A DNA stretch of 56,089 nt from Polynucleobacter meluiroseus (GTDB lineage Bacteria; Pseudomonadota; Gammaproteobacteria; Burkholderiales; Burkholderiaceae): positions 1 through 56,089 of the forward strand of contig CAMCUP010000012.1 in the NCBI GenBank assembly GCA_945878885.1, in the 5' to 3' direction. Below the pieces are notes generated by a model that was not told where the DNA came from, did not search any database, and saw nothing but the letters and a program-made list of their open reading frames with translations. The position numbers and the translations under genes are program-made. How positions within the stretch are numbered: the stretch's first letter is position 1; every line of letters begins with the position of its first letter. Below, piece after piece: positions 43,483 to 51,532 of this stretch.

Positions 43483-43761
43483 TTAGTGGTAATCCTGGTA
43501 ATCAACAAAAATTACATCTTCACCTTCAAATTTAAAAGTTATTCGCCAGTTTCCGTTTACTGATATTGAATAGTGATTGGCTAGTTTATTTTTTAAAAAA
43601 TGTAAGCCCCAGCCAGGAATATTCATATCCTCCCATTTTTTTGCAACATGTAATCTGGCTAACTGCCTACCAAGCTTATTAGCATGGGCGGCTTGGATTC
43701 CAGATTTTTTGCCTGTTTCAAAAAAGAGTTGTAAACCCTTATGGCGAAATGTTTTAATCAT
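43483..43761 (-). CDS. higB: HigB-type toxin (RelE/ParE superfamily)
   Basis: This 92-residue toxin starts MIKTFRHKGLQLFFETGKKS and has LARQLARLHVAKKWEDMNIP and ENGNWRITFKFEGEDVIFV (with Ser for Glu in this copy: SVNGNWRITFKFEG), the usual HigB core. It would cleave mRNA on the ribosome. It leads the higBA operon, and the candidate operator lies immediately before its start. Confidence 0.92.
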   Translation of the reverse strand: MIKTFRHKGLQLFFETGKKSGIQAAHANKLGRQLARLHVAKKWEDMNIPGWGLHFLKNKLANHYSISVNGNWRITFKFEGEDVIFVDYQDYH

Positions 43762-43769
43762 AGTTTATT

Positions 43770-43786
43770 GTATACTGTAACTATAC
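43770..43786 (-). promoter_or_regulatory. Candidate higBA promoter/operator
   Basis: GTATA, seven bases and TATAC form an inverted repeat nine bases before higB. On the minus strand it overlaps TATACA, a good -10 hexamer. Its position fits autorepression by HigA. Confidence 0.5.
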
Positions 43787-43904
43787 GCTATGCAAGTAGC
43801 GTGGTTTACGGACACCCAGCGCCTGATATCCCTATTCAATTCGGCTCAAAAAGACTCCGAATTGTGACCAGCAGAAGTTAGTACATTTCATTTAACCAAA
43901 AGAA

Positions 43905-43930
43905 AAGGGACTGCATCACTGCAATCCCTT
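43905..43930 (-). terminator. Terminator after the tRNA-Lys 3' fragment
   Basis: On the minus strand AAGGGATTGCA, a four-base loop and TGCAGTCCCTT form a stem with one mismatch, followed by TTCTTTT. It lies just after the CCA end of the tRNA-Lys fragment, so it is probably the native terminator of that tRNA gene. Confidence 0.6.
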
Positions 43931-43936
43931 ATGTAC

Positions 43937-44003
43937 TGGTGGGTCGGGCGGGATTGGCTGCGCCGAAACTTCGTTTTCGAACCCACGACCAACGGATTAA
44001 AAG
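43937..44003 (-). tRNA. Displaced 3' half of tRNA-Lys(UUU), interrupted
   Basis: Read on the minus strand: CTTTTAATCCGTTGG (anticodon loop, UUU), TCGTGGGTTCG (T arm), then 22 bases that do not belong (43956-43977), then AATCCCGCCCGACCCACCA (T stem, acceptor and CCA). The 5' half of the tRNA is absent. This is what remains when an element integrates into a tRNA gene. The T-loop insertion makes it non-functional. Confidence 0.6.
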
Positions 44004-44110
44004 AAGTTATCCCTCTTAAAAACTCATATAAATCAGTGGCCTACAAGGCTGAAAGATATGTGTGCGATTGAGTGTGCGATTGCAGGTTGGTGAAAAGTTC
44101 TATTGTTTAA

Positions 44111-44707
44111 CTAGGATTCAAATTTATCTAGATGCTCTAGGATGAGATTTGCGAGTATTGATTCATCACCATTGAAGGCTAGCTCCATTGCTTGGTAAAT
44201 TTGTTCTTGCTCTAAATCTGAGTAATCCAGTTGATAGCCAGCCGCTTGACTGAGCTGTGAGATGAATATCCGTTGTACACGACCATTCCCCTCTCGAAAA
44301 GGATGAAGCGCATTGATCTCTGAAAGGTAATGAGCCAATCTTTTTGATAAAGGATCAGCATCCAGTCCTTTGAGCCAGTTTTCACGCGCTAGCTTCTTGA
44401 ATGTCTCATTGGCTGCAGATTCAATAAAGCGTACATTGGCAAAACGACTGTTGCCACGACTAATATCTACCGTGCGAATCTTCCCAGCCCAGCCATATAT
44501 ATCCTGAAAGAGGGCTAAGTGAATCCGTTGAAGATGGGCTAAGTCAAACTGACCTGCTATAGGATTTTCTAGAATTTCAATTGATCGCAAAGTAGATAGG
44601 TCACCTTCGTAGGCGTCTAGTTCATTTGCATCGGTAATTTCTGCTTTATTTCGAAGTACGTCTGTACCTAGGTAGCAGTAAGTGTCATCCGCGTCGTAGC
44701 GTGACAT
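44111..44707 (-). CDS. fic: Fic-domain adenylyltransferase toxin
   Basis: This 198-residue Fido protein transfers AMP (or a similar nucleotide group) to target proteins. The catalytic motif is HPFREGNGRVQRIF near residue 135, and FANVRFIESA forms the target-binding flap. ATG 44707 fits the family start (MSRYDADDTYCYLGT). The gene overlaps a small protein with the inhibitory helix, so it is a class I Fic toxin-antitoxin pair. Confidence 0.92.
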   Translation of the reverse strand: MSRYDADDTYCYLGTDVLRNKAEITDANELDAYEGDLSTLRSIEILENPIAGQFDLAHLQRIHLALFQDIYGWAGKIRTVDISRGNSRFANVRFIESAANETFKKLARENWLKGLDADPLSKRLAHYLSEINALHPFREGNGRVQRIFISQLSQAAGYQLDYSDLEQEQIYQAMELAFNGDESILANLILEHLDKFES

Positions 44708-44882
44708 AACGTTGTTTAGTTTCTTCCAATATTTGCGCAATACTCTTTTTACCAGCAACGTAATCAGTGAGGTTTTGTACCAACTGTTTAGTCGGGACTA
44801 TACCCTCAATACGTGCAGAAGCAACAGCGTTGGAAACGTTATATTGGCGTATCTGAGATTGGGTAGCGAACTTCATCGGCAT
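44685..44882 (-). CDS. VbhA-like antitoxin of the Fic pair
   Basis: This 65-residue protein contains S22-A-R-I-E26-G27, the (S/T)xxxE(G/N) inhibitory-helix motif that blocks ATP binding in Fic proteins. It is followed by a short helical tail. It lies upstream of fic and overlaps it by 23 bases, the order of the VbhA-VbhT family. Confidence 0.85.
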   Translation of the reverse strand: MPMKFATQSQIRQYNVSNAVASARIEGIVPTKQLVQNLTDYVAGKKSIAQILEETKQRYVTLRRG

Positions 44883-44967
44883 GTATTGATTTTAATAGAT
44901 TTAGAGCTGATTTACAAGTAAAAAAATGACCCTAAAACAGGGTTTGAAGAGTTATTTGAAAGGATAA

Positions 44968-45128
44968 TGTTAATTTGCATCTAATCTTGATCCGCCATTT
45001 GTATCTAACTTTTATCCACCCAAGTGATCAGGTTATCTTTCACTAGCGGCATATTTTGAACAGATGCTGGGCTGAAATTGGTTACAAATTAGGGCGCTAA
45101 TTGGATCAGTTTTGCGTGCAAATCAACA
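44968..45128 (+). repeat. 161-bp inverted-repeat element (copy C)
   Basis: The left end is TGTTAATTTGCATCTAATCT and the right end, on the minus strand, is TGTTGATTTGCACGCAAAAC, giving the best-preserved terminal repeat of the set. The DUF411 reading frame begins at the next base, so the insertion cut that gene. No convincing target duplication is seen. Confidence 0.8.
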
Positions 45129-45425
45129 ATTAAAGCCTATGCGAATGGTAATGATGAAATCCGTAAGAAGCTAGGAATGCCCATTCAATTTAGTTCTTGT
45201 CATACTGCTCTGATTGATGGTTATGCGATTGAAGGACATGTGCCAGCAAAAGAAATAAAACGACTCTTAGCTGAAAAACCCAAAGCGATTGGATTGACGG
45301 TTCCTGCTATGCCAATTGGCTCGCCAGGCATGGATGGCCCAGAGTATGGGGGCAAAAAAGACCCATACGACGTTTTACTTATTGGATTAAATGGTAAGCC
45401 CACTATCTATCAGTCCTATAAGTAG
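45129..45425 (+). pseudogene. DUF411 metal-binding protein gene, 5' end lost
   Basis: The frame IKAYANGNDEIRKKLGMPIQ, then FSSCHTALIDGYAIEGHVPA and VPAMPIGSPGMDGPEYGGKK, is the C-terminal two-thirds of a DUF411 protein, a periplasmic family tied to copper and metal resistance. The N-terminal Cys motif (CGCC type) and signal peptide are missing; they would lie where copy C now sits. An internal ATG (45177) could produce a short fragment, probably without function. Confidence 0.8.
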
Positions 45426-45478
45426 GGTCTGATATCTTCAGTCCCAGTTAATATCGCCCCTGGCCACCAAACTTAAAT

Positions 45479-45507
45479 AATGCCCTGCTTGGTGCGGGGT
45501 ATTTTCT
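45479..45507 (+). terminator. Hairpin terminator after the DUF411 fragment
   Basis: AATGCCCTGC, a TTGGT loop and GCGGGGTATT form a stem with wobble pairs, followed by TTCTTTT. It lies about 50 bases after the stop codon. Confidence 0.5.
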
Positions 45508-45565
45508 TTTGGTCCGGCGGATGAGATTCCGTTGACTAGGATCGCAAGGCTACTAAAATTGACCA

Positions 45566-46012
45566 ATGAAATTTATCAAGGCTATTTATTCTGATATCCC
45601 CGAACTCGTTGAGCTATTAAATATTCTTTTTGATCAAGAGGCAGAGTTTGAGCCTAATTCAGAAGCTCAAAGAAAAGCCCTTAACAAAATCATTCTTGAT
45701 CCAAAGATCGGCATCATTTTGGTTGCCAGAGATGATGAAAAAATATTAGGAATGATTAACCTGCTGTTTACTGAATCTACTGCTCTAGGCTCCAAGGTCG
45801 CCATTCTTGAAGATATGGTTGTTCTATCTAAATCGAGAGGAGAAGGTATCGGCTCTAAGTTAATTGACTATGCGATTAGCGAAGCCAAAAAAGAGGGCTG
45901 TAAACGAATTACCTTATTAACTGATATTGAAAATACTAAAGCCCAGTCTTTCTATCAAAAGAAAGGTTTTATGAAGTCTAAGATGACGCCATATAGGATT
46001 TTGCTGGATTAG
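45566..46012 (+). CDS. GNAT family N-acetyltransferase
   Basis: This 148-residue protein has the GNAT fold: AILEDMVVLSKSRGEGIGSKLIDYA carries the acetyl-CoA loop (R-G-E-G-I-G), and ITLLTDIENTKAQSFYQKKGF the last strand and helix. The substrate is unknown. The tRNA-Asn fragment begins eight bases after its stop. Confidence 0.88.
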   Translation: MKFIKAIYSDIPELVELLNILFDQEAEFEPNSEAQRKALNKIILDPKIGIILVARDDEKILGMINLLFTESTALGSKVAILEDMVVLSKSRGEGIGSKLIDYAISEAKKEGCKRITLLTDIENTKAQSFYQKKGFMKSKMTPYRILLD

Positions 46013-46020
46013 ACATCCTA

Positions 46021-46051
46021 GACCCTGGTTCAAGTACAGGTCGGGGAGCCA
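46021..46051 (+). tRNA. Displaced 3' end of tRNA-Asn
   Basis: GACCCTGGTTCAAGT, then ACAGG, TCGGGGA, G and CCA is the T arm, acceptor strand and CCA end typical of bacterial tRNA-Asn. The T stem has one mismatch (ACAGG instead of CCAGG), and the rest of the tRNA is absent. As with the Lys fragment, this fits an integration scar. Confidence 0.6.
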
Positions 46052-46058
46052 AATTCAG

Positions 46059-46097
46059 AAAGGCTTAAAGGTTAATTGGCTTGTTGTAAGCCTTTTT
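46059..46097 (+). terminator. Terminator after the tRNA-Asn fragment
   Basis: AAAGGCTTA, a 20-base loop and TAAGCCTTT, followed by more T, form a classical terminator. It lies eight bases past the CCA and is probably the tRNA gene's own terminator. Confidence 0.7.
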
Positions 46098-46254
46098 TGT
46101 TTTCTATGAATCAAGAGAAGGCAAATAAAAAAGCTGATGGAATTATTAGCAATACATATAGTACCTTGATGACTCTGGGAATGAATGGTTACTATGTCTT
46201 TTGTACTGATCCTGAAACTTAGGCATATTTTAAAGATAGATTCAGAGCTAGGAA

Positions 46255-46584
46255 TTAAATCTCGTTATATTTCTTTGCACTACCTTTAGCTTTATCAACT
46301 GGATATTTGAGATTATTAGCTTCAATCTTGGCAGAAATAATTTCAGCAACGTTTAATCCACATTCATTAGCAAGAAGAAAAGCATAGGCTAGAACGTCAG
46401 CCAATTCTTCTCTAATTTTATCTTTTGAAGCTTCTTCAGAGGATTTCCAAAGAAATGCCTCAAGCAGTTCTGCTGCTTCAATAGTTAAAGCAACAGCTAG
46501 ATCCTTCGGATTATGAAATTGCTTCCAATCGCGATCGTCTCTAAAAGTGATTAGTTTTTTAGTTAATTCGGAAATTTCAGACAT
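46255..46584 (-). CDS. MazG-like nucleotide pyrophosphohydrolase
   Basis: This 109-residue all-alpha protein has the MazG/dCTPase metal-binding pattern: EAAELLEAFLWKSSEE and EELADVLAYAFLLANE (ExxE and ExxD). It is the short form seen in house-cleaning enzymes that hydrolyse dCTP or modified nucleotides. It stands alone. Confidence 0.88.
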   Translation of the reverse strand: MSEISELTKKLITFRDDRDWKQFHNPKDLAVALTIEAAELLEAFLWKSSEEASKDKIREELADVLAYAFLLANECGLNVAEIISAKIEANNLKYPVDKAKGSAKKYNEI

Positions 46585-47034
46585 AAGGTAATGCTACTAC
46601 GGTTTAAGCGTTGATTTCAGCGACGCTGAATGAAGACCTTCTTTTAAAGGGCGGTTCATATTTAGGTCGCTAAAACCCAAATCTGACCGAAAACTTGTAC
46701 ACGTCTATTTAAAGGACGCTTTTACTTTATTCCTTAATGCCATAGTCAACTCATCCAGCTTAACGACCAATGGGTTTATAGCCCAAACGAAATGTTATCA
46801 AAATAATTAATCACGCCCGATGGTGAAATCTTCTATAGCCTAAAAAAAAGTAGATCATTGTCGGTGAGTAGGTAATGTAAATGACCATAGGAAATCCCAT
46901 TAGGGACAAGCATGTCAAGTCAAATAGCGCATGCGGTTACAGACCACCCGCGCACTCCCAAAACCCAAGTACCCAGATTCACCCAAAATCAGTCTATTTT
47001 GCTACGATGAAACTATAAAAACTCATTTTGGTGG
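46585..47034. other. Gene-free stretch
   Basis: No convincing gene or RNA is visible. A short 70-residue open frame at 46931-47143 runs through the IS3-like end at 47035 and is not credible. The region is probably leftover from rearrangements in the accessory block. Confidence 0.35.
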
Positions 47035-47056
47035 TGGACCTAAATTGACTGCACTT
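47035..47056 (-). repeat. IS3-terminus-like repeat
   Basis: GGACCTAAATTGACTGCACT and then TCA correspond to the outer end of the second repeat family. No transposase is beside it. Confidence 0.5.
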
Positions 47057-47066
47057 CAGGTATCGT

Positions 47067-47246
47067 CTAGTCCTCAATCTCAAAATAGGTATGCTGCCGA
47101 CGATATTGACAATTTAAAGCATGATTACCAATCTTGCCATTAATCTCTGAGGTTAAGAGCTTACAGAACTGACAACGATACTCATTTGAACCATCTACTT
47201 TTTCTTGAGGGTAATCGATGTATATATTTTTAGGGTAAGTACTCAT
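47067..47246 (-). CDS. Small zinc-finger-like protein
   Basis: This 59-residue protein starts MSTYPKNIYIDYPQEKVDGS and contains YRCQFCKLL, 11 residues later NHALNC, giving a C-x2-C...H-x3-C pattern fit for one zinc ion. AAGGAA lies before ATG 47246. It may be a nucleic-acid-binding or regulatory protein; I do not recognise a family. Confidence 0.55.
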   Translation of the reverse strand: MSTYPKNIYIDYPQEKVDGSNEYRCQFCKLLTSEINGKIGNHALNCQYRRQHTYFEIED

Positions 47247-47480
47247 TGCAGTTTCCTTCCATATGATTGAAATCATGAAAGCCAATATCTTTTACTATCT
47301 TTTCATAGCATACTACAAAAAAACTGTCAATTCTGAATGTTCTTAGGGGGGGTACCTTCCAGATATTAAGAATTTACGCAACATCTAACTGACGTTCGCT
47401 GTTTTAGGTGAGATTGGTAGAAGTGATTCTCAAAGATTCTTGAACAACGCATATGGTAAGTTGTCACATAACTCAGTTGC

Positions 47481-47999
47481 TTAGGTTGGTTCACCTATAT
47501 AACGGATCGTAAACTCTAGCGTATCTAAATCACCAAATACATACGTACTAGGTGAATAAATGCCAGCGACACTACCAGGATCAATTCGAAGAGTTTTACC
47601 TCCTTTTATATTAGGAATTATCTCGATGATTGCGCTGTGTTCATGGCCATTACAGACTAGATCAAAATCACCAGTGAGGGCCATGGCTTTTGCGTAATGG
47701 GGATAGTGAACCATAAATATTCGACGATTTGCTAGCTCAAGGGATTTGTCTTGCCCATGGTAATGAATAATCTGTGAATGGTCATTAGAGAATTTAGTTA
47801 AATAATATAAGTCCCCAACGTTATTTCCATGAATTAAGTGAACTGGAAGACCAATTTTTATGACATCGCGTAAAGTTGAGGCAGCAATTAAGTCACCACA
47901 GTGCAGAGCCACTTGCGCACCCATTGAGTAGGCTTCCTTTAATGCCGCAACGAGAGGTTCTCGATGGTCATGGCTATCGGACACAATGCAAATTTTCAT
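47481..47999 (-). CDS. YfcE/MJ0936-type metallophosphoesterase
   Basis: This 172-residue phosphodiesterase has the calcineurin-like metal motifs in order: VSDSHDH, HCGDL, HGNNVG, VHYPH and CNGHEHSA. It cleaves phosphodiester or phosphomonoester bonds in the cytoplasm; its natural substrate is unknown. It stands divergent from the apr operon, so the 180 bases between them hold both promoters. Confidence 0.9.
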   Translation of the reverse strand: MKICIVSDSHDHREPLVAALKEAYSMGAQVALHCGDLIAASTLRDVIKIGLPVHLIHGNNVGDLYYLTKFSNDHSQIIHYHGQDKSLELANRRIFMVHYPHYAKAMALTGDFDLVCNGHEHSAIIEIIPNIKGGKTLRIDPGSVAGIYSPSTYVFGDLDTLEFTIRYIGEPT

Positions 48000-48097
48000 A
48001 ATTTTTATAGCCTGTTGATTAAATAAGATGTATTAAAGAACTTTTTTAAAGCTGAAATTTGAAAAGTTAGGGTAAATACTAGCTAAAGAATGACTAG

Positions 48098-48107
48098 TAA
48101 CATGTTA
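48098..48107. promoter_or_regulatory. Short palindrome in the apr leader
   Basis: TAACATGTTA is a perfect ten-base palindrome about 75 bases before aprM, in a strongly A+T-rich region with TTAATATTAATATTAATA just downstream. It could be a regulator site. Evidence is weak because of the base composition. Confidence 0.25.
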
Positions 48108-48180
48108 ACTTATCTTTTAAATATTAAATTAATATTAATATTAATAGTAAGCTTTTTTGCAAGAAAGGCCTTGTTCAAAA

Positions 48181-49008
48181 ATGTTCTCTAATAATCCATT
48201 TTCATCTATTGCATCGATAGTTTCCCCTGATTTGATGCAACTATTTGTTTTTTTCATGATATTTCTTGTTGTTGTTGGGACTATTTTTGACATTATCCAC
48301 AAAGGTAGCGCAAGATATTTTTTTGAAAATATGCGAAAAACAAATAGCATGGCAAAAAAAGATTTAGATGGGGCAGCGATAATCTCAATTGCAATTAAAA
48401 CCGGTGCAATTGATGTTATGACTTCAAAAGAGTTATGTAATATTCGTGGTCGTCGAATTGCTCACTTAATGGGCATGTATGGTTTCATTCTTTACATTGT
48501 TACAACTGTATTAATGATATTCAATATCGCAACGCCAGCAATAGTTGCTCAGTTATGGTGGCTAGGTGGTCTCTTGGTGTGCGCTGGCGGCTATTGGTTT
48601 TGGTTTTTTATTCGAGCCGACGTTTCTGCGGAAGGAAAGTCACCTTTTCGTGTAATGCGCGCGGATCTTTTTGTACTTTCTCTTGTAGGTAGCGTTACTC
48701 TTGGTTTAATTTGGGCATGGATGCAGGCAAAGGGGATATCAGGCTCATTGGTGATCTTTAGTTTTTATATCTTTGCCACAGTAATTCTATTTGGTGGTGT
48801 GCCATGGTCAAAATTTGCACATATGTTTTTCAAACCTGCCGCAGCATTTGAGAAAAGATTATCTATAGCAAATGGTAATGCTGATAATTTACCGACATAT
48901 ACTCGCGATGATCCAGAGCTTCAACAAAGCCACTCAATGGAATTGCTTAAAGATGCACCCATGGATATGGGTCTTGGAATAAAGCGTGAAGTTCCGCGAC
49001 ATTATTAG
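48181..49008 (+). CDS. aprM: APS reductase membrane anchor AprM
   Basis: This 275-residue protein has about five membrane helices and precedes aprB and aprA. It contains the loop DVMTSKELCNIRGRRIAHLM and ends in a cytoplasmic tail (MDMGLGIKREVPRHY). AprM is thought to connect AprBA to the quinone pool in sulfur oxidisers that lack the Qmo complex. The ATG at 48181 gives a better start than the in-frame codon 24 bases upstream. The start of aprB is 40 bases downstream. Confidence 0.82.
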   Translation: MFSNNPFSSIASIVSPDLMQLFVFFMIFLVVVGTIFDIIHKGSARYFFENMRKTNSMAKKDLDGAAIISIAIKTGAIDVMTSKELCNIRGRRIAHLMGMYGFILYIVTTVLMIFNIATPAIVAQLWWLGGLLVCAGGYWFWFFIRADVSAEGKSPFRVMRADLFVLSLVGSVTLGLIWAWMQAKGISGSLVIFSFYIFATVILFGGVPWSKFAHMFFKPAAAFEKRLSIANGNADNLPTYTRDDPELQQSHSMELLKDAPMDMGLGIKREVPRHY

Positions 49009-49048
49009 ACTTTGATGGAACTTCATTTTATTTATTAGGAGCTAATTT

Positions 49049-49528
49049 ATGCCGACTTTTGTTTACATGACTAGATGTGATGGTTGCGGACACTGCGTTG
49101 ATATCTGTCCGTCCGATATTATGCATATCGATAAAACTCATCGACGAGCATATAACATTGAACCAAATATGTGCTGGGAATGCTATGCCTGTGTCAAGGC
49201 CTGCCCGCAAAACGCAATTGATGTTCGTGGATATGCTGATTTTGCACCGCTCGGACATAGTGTTCGTGTGCAGCGCGATGAAAAAAAAGGGACTATTGCC
49301 TGGAAAATTAAATATCGTGATGGCACAGAAAAAAACTTTCTTTCTCCAATTACAACCAAACCATGGGGCACCGCTATTCCAAAGTTAGCCGATGTAATCG
49401 GGCCAAACGATGATATGCGCAATAGTCAACTCCTATATAGCGAACCTAAATATATTCGTTTTGATGAAGGTGGATTGCATACTCTTAAAGCAAGCGGTTT
49501 AAAGATGAAGAAAGGTGTTTATTACTAA
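49049..49528 (+). CDS. aprB: Adenylylsulfate (APS) reductase beta subunit
   Basis: This 159-residue ferredoxin-like subunit has two [4Fe-4S] motifs near the N-terminus: CDGCGHCVDICP and CWECYACVKACP. They carry electrons between the FAD of AprA and the membrane. The C-terminal tail, with WGTAIPKLADVIGPNDDMRN, wraps around AprA in known structures. AGGAG lies before ATG 49049. Its stop overlaps the aprA start (TAATG). Confidence 0.95.
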   Translation: MPTFVYMTRCDGCGHCVDICPSDIMHIDKTHRRAYNIEPNMCWECYACVKACPQNAIDVRGYADFAPLGHSVRVQRDEKKGTIAWKIKYRDGTEKNFLSPITTKPWGTAIPKLADVIGPNDDMRNSQLLYSEPKYIRFDEGGLHTLKASGLKMKKGVYY

Positions 49529-51402
49529 TGGCTCACAAAACCATTGTCGAAGAAAACATAGATATATTAGTTGTTGGCGCTGGTCTTGGTGGTTGTGGTG
49601 CTGCATGGGAAGCTAGGTTCTGGGGACAAAATAAAAAGATCATCATCGCTGAAAAGGCAAATATTGATCGTTCTGGCGCTGTTGCGCAAGGCTTATATGC
49701 AATCAATTGCTACATGGGTACCCGTTGGGGTGAAAATAAGCCAGAAGATCATGTTCGCTATGCCAGAATCGATTTGATGGGTTTAGTGCGTGAAGATCTA
49801 CTATTTGACATGGCTCGTCACGTTGATTCCACTGTTCATCAATTCGAGGAGTGGGGCTTACCAATTATGAAAGATCCAAAGAATGGCCGTTATCTGCGGG
49901 AAGGTCGTTGGCAGATTATGATTCACGGCGAATCTTATAAACCCATCGTAGCTGAGGCTGCTAAAAAATCAGCTGATAAAGTATTTAATCGTATTTGTGT
50001 AACTCATTTACTAATGGATGAAAGCAAGGAGAATCGAGTTGCAGGTGCCGTCGGTTTTAACGTTCGAACAGGTAATTATCATGTTTTCAAATCGAAAACT
50101 GTGATTTGTGGCGCTGGCGGTGCATCAAACATCTTTAAGCCACGGTCTGTTGGAGAAGGTTCAGGAAGAACTTGGTATGCCCCATGGTCATCTGGTTCTG
50201 CTTATGGTCTCATGATCAATGCTGGTGCAAAAATGACGCAAATGGAAAATCGGATTGTATTGTCACGATTTAAAGATGGCTATGGTCCCGTAGGGGCATA
50301 CTTTTTACATTTAAAAACCTATACTCAAAATGGCTTAGGGGAGGAATATGAAACTAAATGGTTCCCGGAGCTCCAAAAAATGGTTGGCAAAGAATATCTT
50401 GATCCCGAGGCTTCTCATTTAACCCATCGTCCTATTCCAACATGCTTACGAAATCATGCATTGATAAGTGAGGTCAATGCTGGTAGAGGCCCTATACACA
50501 TGGTTACAATGCATGCTTTCCAAGATCCCCACTTAGAGGAAGTTGGTTGGGAAAACTTTCTCGGTATGACTGTGGGCCAAGCGGTCCTATGGGCCGCAAC
50601 CGATGTTGATCCAAAAAAAGAAAATCCTGAACTAACCACTTCAGAACCATATGTCATGGGTTCACATGCAACTTGTTCGGGTGCTTGGTGTTCAGGCCCT
50701 GAGGATATTTCACCACCAGAATATTTTTGGGGTTATAACCGCATGACCACCATCGAGGGTTTATTTGGAGCTGGTGATGCAGTGGGAGGTACGCCACATG
50801 CATTCTCATCCGGTTCTTTCACAGAAGGCCGTTTGGCTGCAAAAGCTGCATGTAAATATGTTGATGATGGCAAGGCAGAAGGTATAGTTGTATCTGATAC
50901 CCAGATAAATAATCGTAAGCAAGAAATATTTAAACCTTTAAAGCACTACAAAACTTACCGTAACGCAATAGTGGCTGGTAGTGTTAACCCACACTACATT
51001 AATCCTAAACAAGGGCTTGAGCGCTTACAAAAATTAATGGATGAATACTGCGGTGGGGTTACTGTTAGTTACATGACCAATGAGAACTTACTAAGTATTT
51101 GTCTAAAAAAACTAAAAATAATGGAGGAAGATTTAGAAAGTCTTGCCGCAGAAGATCTTCATGAGTTGTTGCGTGCATGGGAGCTAAAACATCGGCATCG
51201 TACAGCTGAATGTGTCACTCAACACACTTTATTTCGTAAAGAAACTCGGTGGCCTGGATATTATTATCGAGGTGACGTAATGAAATTAGATGATGAAAAC
51301 TGGCACGTTCTTACCGTATCGCGACGCGACCCAAAAACTGGGGAATACACAATGGAGAAAGCCCCTTGTTACCACTTAGTTGGAGAAGAAGAGACCGCCT
51401 AA
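49528..51402 (+). CDS. aprA: Adenylylsulfate (APS) reductase alpha subunit
   Basis: This 624-residue FAD enzyme interconverts APS with sulfite and AMP. It has the FAD Rossmann motif VVGAGLGGCGAAWEARFWG, RSGAVAQGLYAINCYMG, and TTIEGLFGAGDAVGGTPHAF with SSGSFTEGRLAAK in the second FAD-binding region. In this context (AprM, Sat, no Qmo and no DsrAB in the window) it most likely works oxidatively, turning sulfite into APS, from which Sat then makes ATP and sulfate. Translation is coupled to aprB. Confidence 0.96.
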   Translation: MAHKTIVEENIDILVVGAGLGGCGAAWEARFWGQNKKIIIAEKANIDRSGAVAQGLYAINCYMGTRWGENKPEDHVRYARIDLMGLVREDLLFDMARHVDSTVHQFEEWGLPIMKDPKNGRYLREGRWQIMIHGESYKPIVAEAAKKSADKVFNRICVTHLLMDESKENRVAGAVGFNVRTGNYHVFKSKTVICGAGGASNIFKPRSVGEGSGRTWYAPWSSGSAYGLMINAGAKMTQMENRIVLSRFKDGYGPVGAYFLHLKTYTQNGLGEEYETKWFPELQKMVGKEYLDPEASHLTHRPIPTCLRNHALISEVNAGRGPIHMVTMHAFQDPHLEEVGWENFLGMTVGQAVLWAATDVDPKKENPELTTSEPYVMGSHATCSGAWCSGPEDISPPEYFWGYNRMTTIEGLFGAGDAVGGTPHAFSSGSFTEGRLAAKAACKYVDDGKAEGIVVSDTQINNRKQEIFKPLKHYKTYRNAIVAGSVNPHYINPKQGLERLQKLMDEYCGGVTVSYMTNENLLSICLKKLKIMEEDLESLAAEDLHELLRAWELKHRHRTAECVTQHTLFRKETRWPGYYYRGDVMKLDDENWHVLTVSRRDPKTGEYTMEKAPCYHLVGEEETA

Positions 51403-51532
51403 GTTGAGCATTAAGAATTAATTGAATATTTTTTGCAAATTGGCATGAAATTCTTTTTACTTTCTATAGAGGACTTATTTAGCTAGTAAGTTTTATTAAT
51501 TTATTTAATATTGGTAATTGTGGTTTATCTTG

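Noticed and set aside
42955..45128. The repeated 161-bp units as a CRISPR array
   Set aside because: The copies are kilobases apart, have inverted terminal repeats and enclose genes; no regular spacers or cas genes are present.
46106..46222. Small frame MNQEKANKKADGIISNTYST and on, 38 residues
   Set aside because: It starts inside the terminator's T-run, has no ribosome site and no recognisable similarity. It could be a fragment but is not supported.
46931..47143. 70-codon frame reading through the IS3-like end
   Set aside because: It joins unrelated sequence to the repeat at 47035, lacks a ribosome site and overlaps a better minus-strand gene.
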